Below are positions 17,944 through 18,307 of a stretch of 18,307 nt of DNA, piece by piece. The stretch is taken from positions 1 to 18,307 of the forward strand of contig JADNYJ010000616.1 of NCBI GenBank assembly GCA_015501075.1, written 5' to 3'. The notes below the pieces were generated by a model. That model saw nothing but the letters and a program-made list of their open reading frames with translations. It did not search any database and was not told where the DNA came from. Source of the stretch: Gymnopilus junonius. Lineage: Eukaryota; Basidiomycota; Agaricomycetes; Agaricales; Galerinaceae. Both the position numbers and the translations under genes were made by a program. The first letter of the stretch is position 1. The number at the start of each line of letters is the position of its first letter.

Positions 17944-18307
17944 ATGACCCCTGCCTCGACTGTGCTCAATCCTAACGTGTATCTGAACTTTCTCCCACCC
18001 AGTACTGCAAAGCAATTTGAGGTTGCGCGCGATCTTTACCTTGGAACGTTAGGCGTACGTGAAGTTCGGAATGCCACTTATGATTGCCAAAAGTTAATAT
18101 GAGGCTTCCTTTCGGTAGGCAGTAATATGGGATATTCTTGTCAGTCTCCCGGAGGATTTGGTACTCATAAAAGCTGGCATGCGACCAGCTCTGGTTGCTT
18201 ACTTTACTTCCAGGTATGTTTATATTCTTAAGCGTTTGTTGATTAATTATTCTCAGTGATACCCTCACTCAAGATTATTCTCTCTGATTTACGTCCTCCT
18301 TCTCGGT
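17944..18307 (+). CDS. Multi-pass membrane protein of a basidiomycete family, 5' part only
   Basis: Exon 1 (17944-18054, 37 codons) begins MTPASTVLNPNVYLNFLPPS and ends ARDLYLGTLG. A 64-nt intron (GTACGT...GGTAG) leads to exon 2 (18119-18213): AVIWDILVSLPEDLVLIKAG, then MRPALVAYFTS. The 'A-WD-L--L--D' block before a further helix is typical of a large basidiomycete family of predicted 7-TM-like proteins (DUF6533-type N-terminus, from memory); their function is unknown. The next intron (18214-18256, 43 nt, GTATGT...CTCAG) is short. The frame after it meets a stop within about 30 nt, so either the acceptor lies elsewhere or there is another one-base indel. The gene continues past the right edge. 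Confidence 0.65.

Overview
The window looks like nuclear DNA of a mushroom-forming basidiomycete (Agaricomycetes). Coding regions are split by many 50-70 nt GT-AG introns, promoters carry TATA boxes 65-145 bp from the start codon, and the gene families are typical of that group: an F-box/leucine-rich protein, serine-rich small secreted proteins, P450s of the 'YRLSPxHPL..PGP' type, and a membrane protein opening with an 'A-WD-L--L--D' segment. No rRNA, tRNA, CRISPR or prokaryotic feature was seen.

Left to right: (1) about 850-1470 (+), the C-terminal KA1-like end of a fungal Ser/Thr kinase, readable only across frame changes; (2) 1924-3658 (-), an F-box protein; (3) about 4400-5360 (+), broken pieces resembling the N-terminal part of a fungal rvt-type (domesticated reverse-transcriptase-like) protein, running into (4) 5334-6226 (+), a short-chain dehydrogenase (SDR) readable only across about four single-base frame changes; (5) 7010-7472 and 8160-8580 (-), two tandem Ser/Ala-rich secreted proteins with probable lipid-anchor tails, both intact; (6) 9209-10906 (-), an HxxxDG acyltransferase; (7) 11520-12239, a 720-bp non-autonomous hAT-type element with 21-bp inverted ends and a perfect 8-bp target duplication; (8) 12567-14724 (+) and 14786-16940 (-), two paralogous ten-exon cytochrome P450 genes in tail-to-tail orientation, 61 bp apart; (9) from 17944 (+), the start of a multi-pass membrane protein that runs off the right edge.

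SDR, acyltransferase and two P450s within about 11.6 kb are compatible with a small specialised-metabolism cluster, but no backbone synthase is in view, so this is an inference.

The main caution is frame quality. The kinase end, rvt piece, SDR, acyltransferase and both P450s are each interrupted by one-base indels, mostly losses in short homopolymers. I saw no catalytic residue lost by substitution. The paralogous P450s prove two of the indels by exon-length comparison. Either the underlying reads are indel-prone and these genes are intact in the organism, or several genes are decaying; raw reads would decide.
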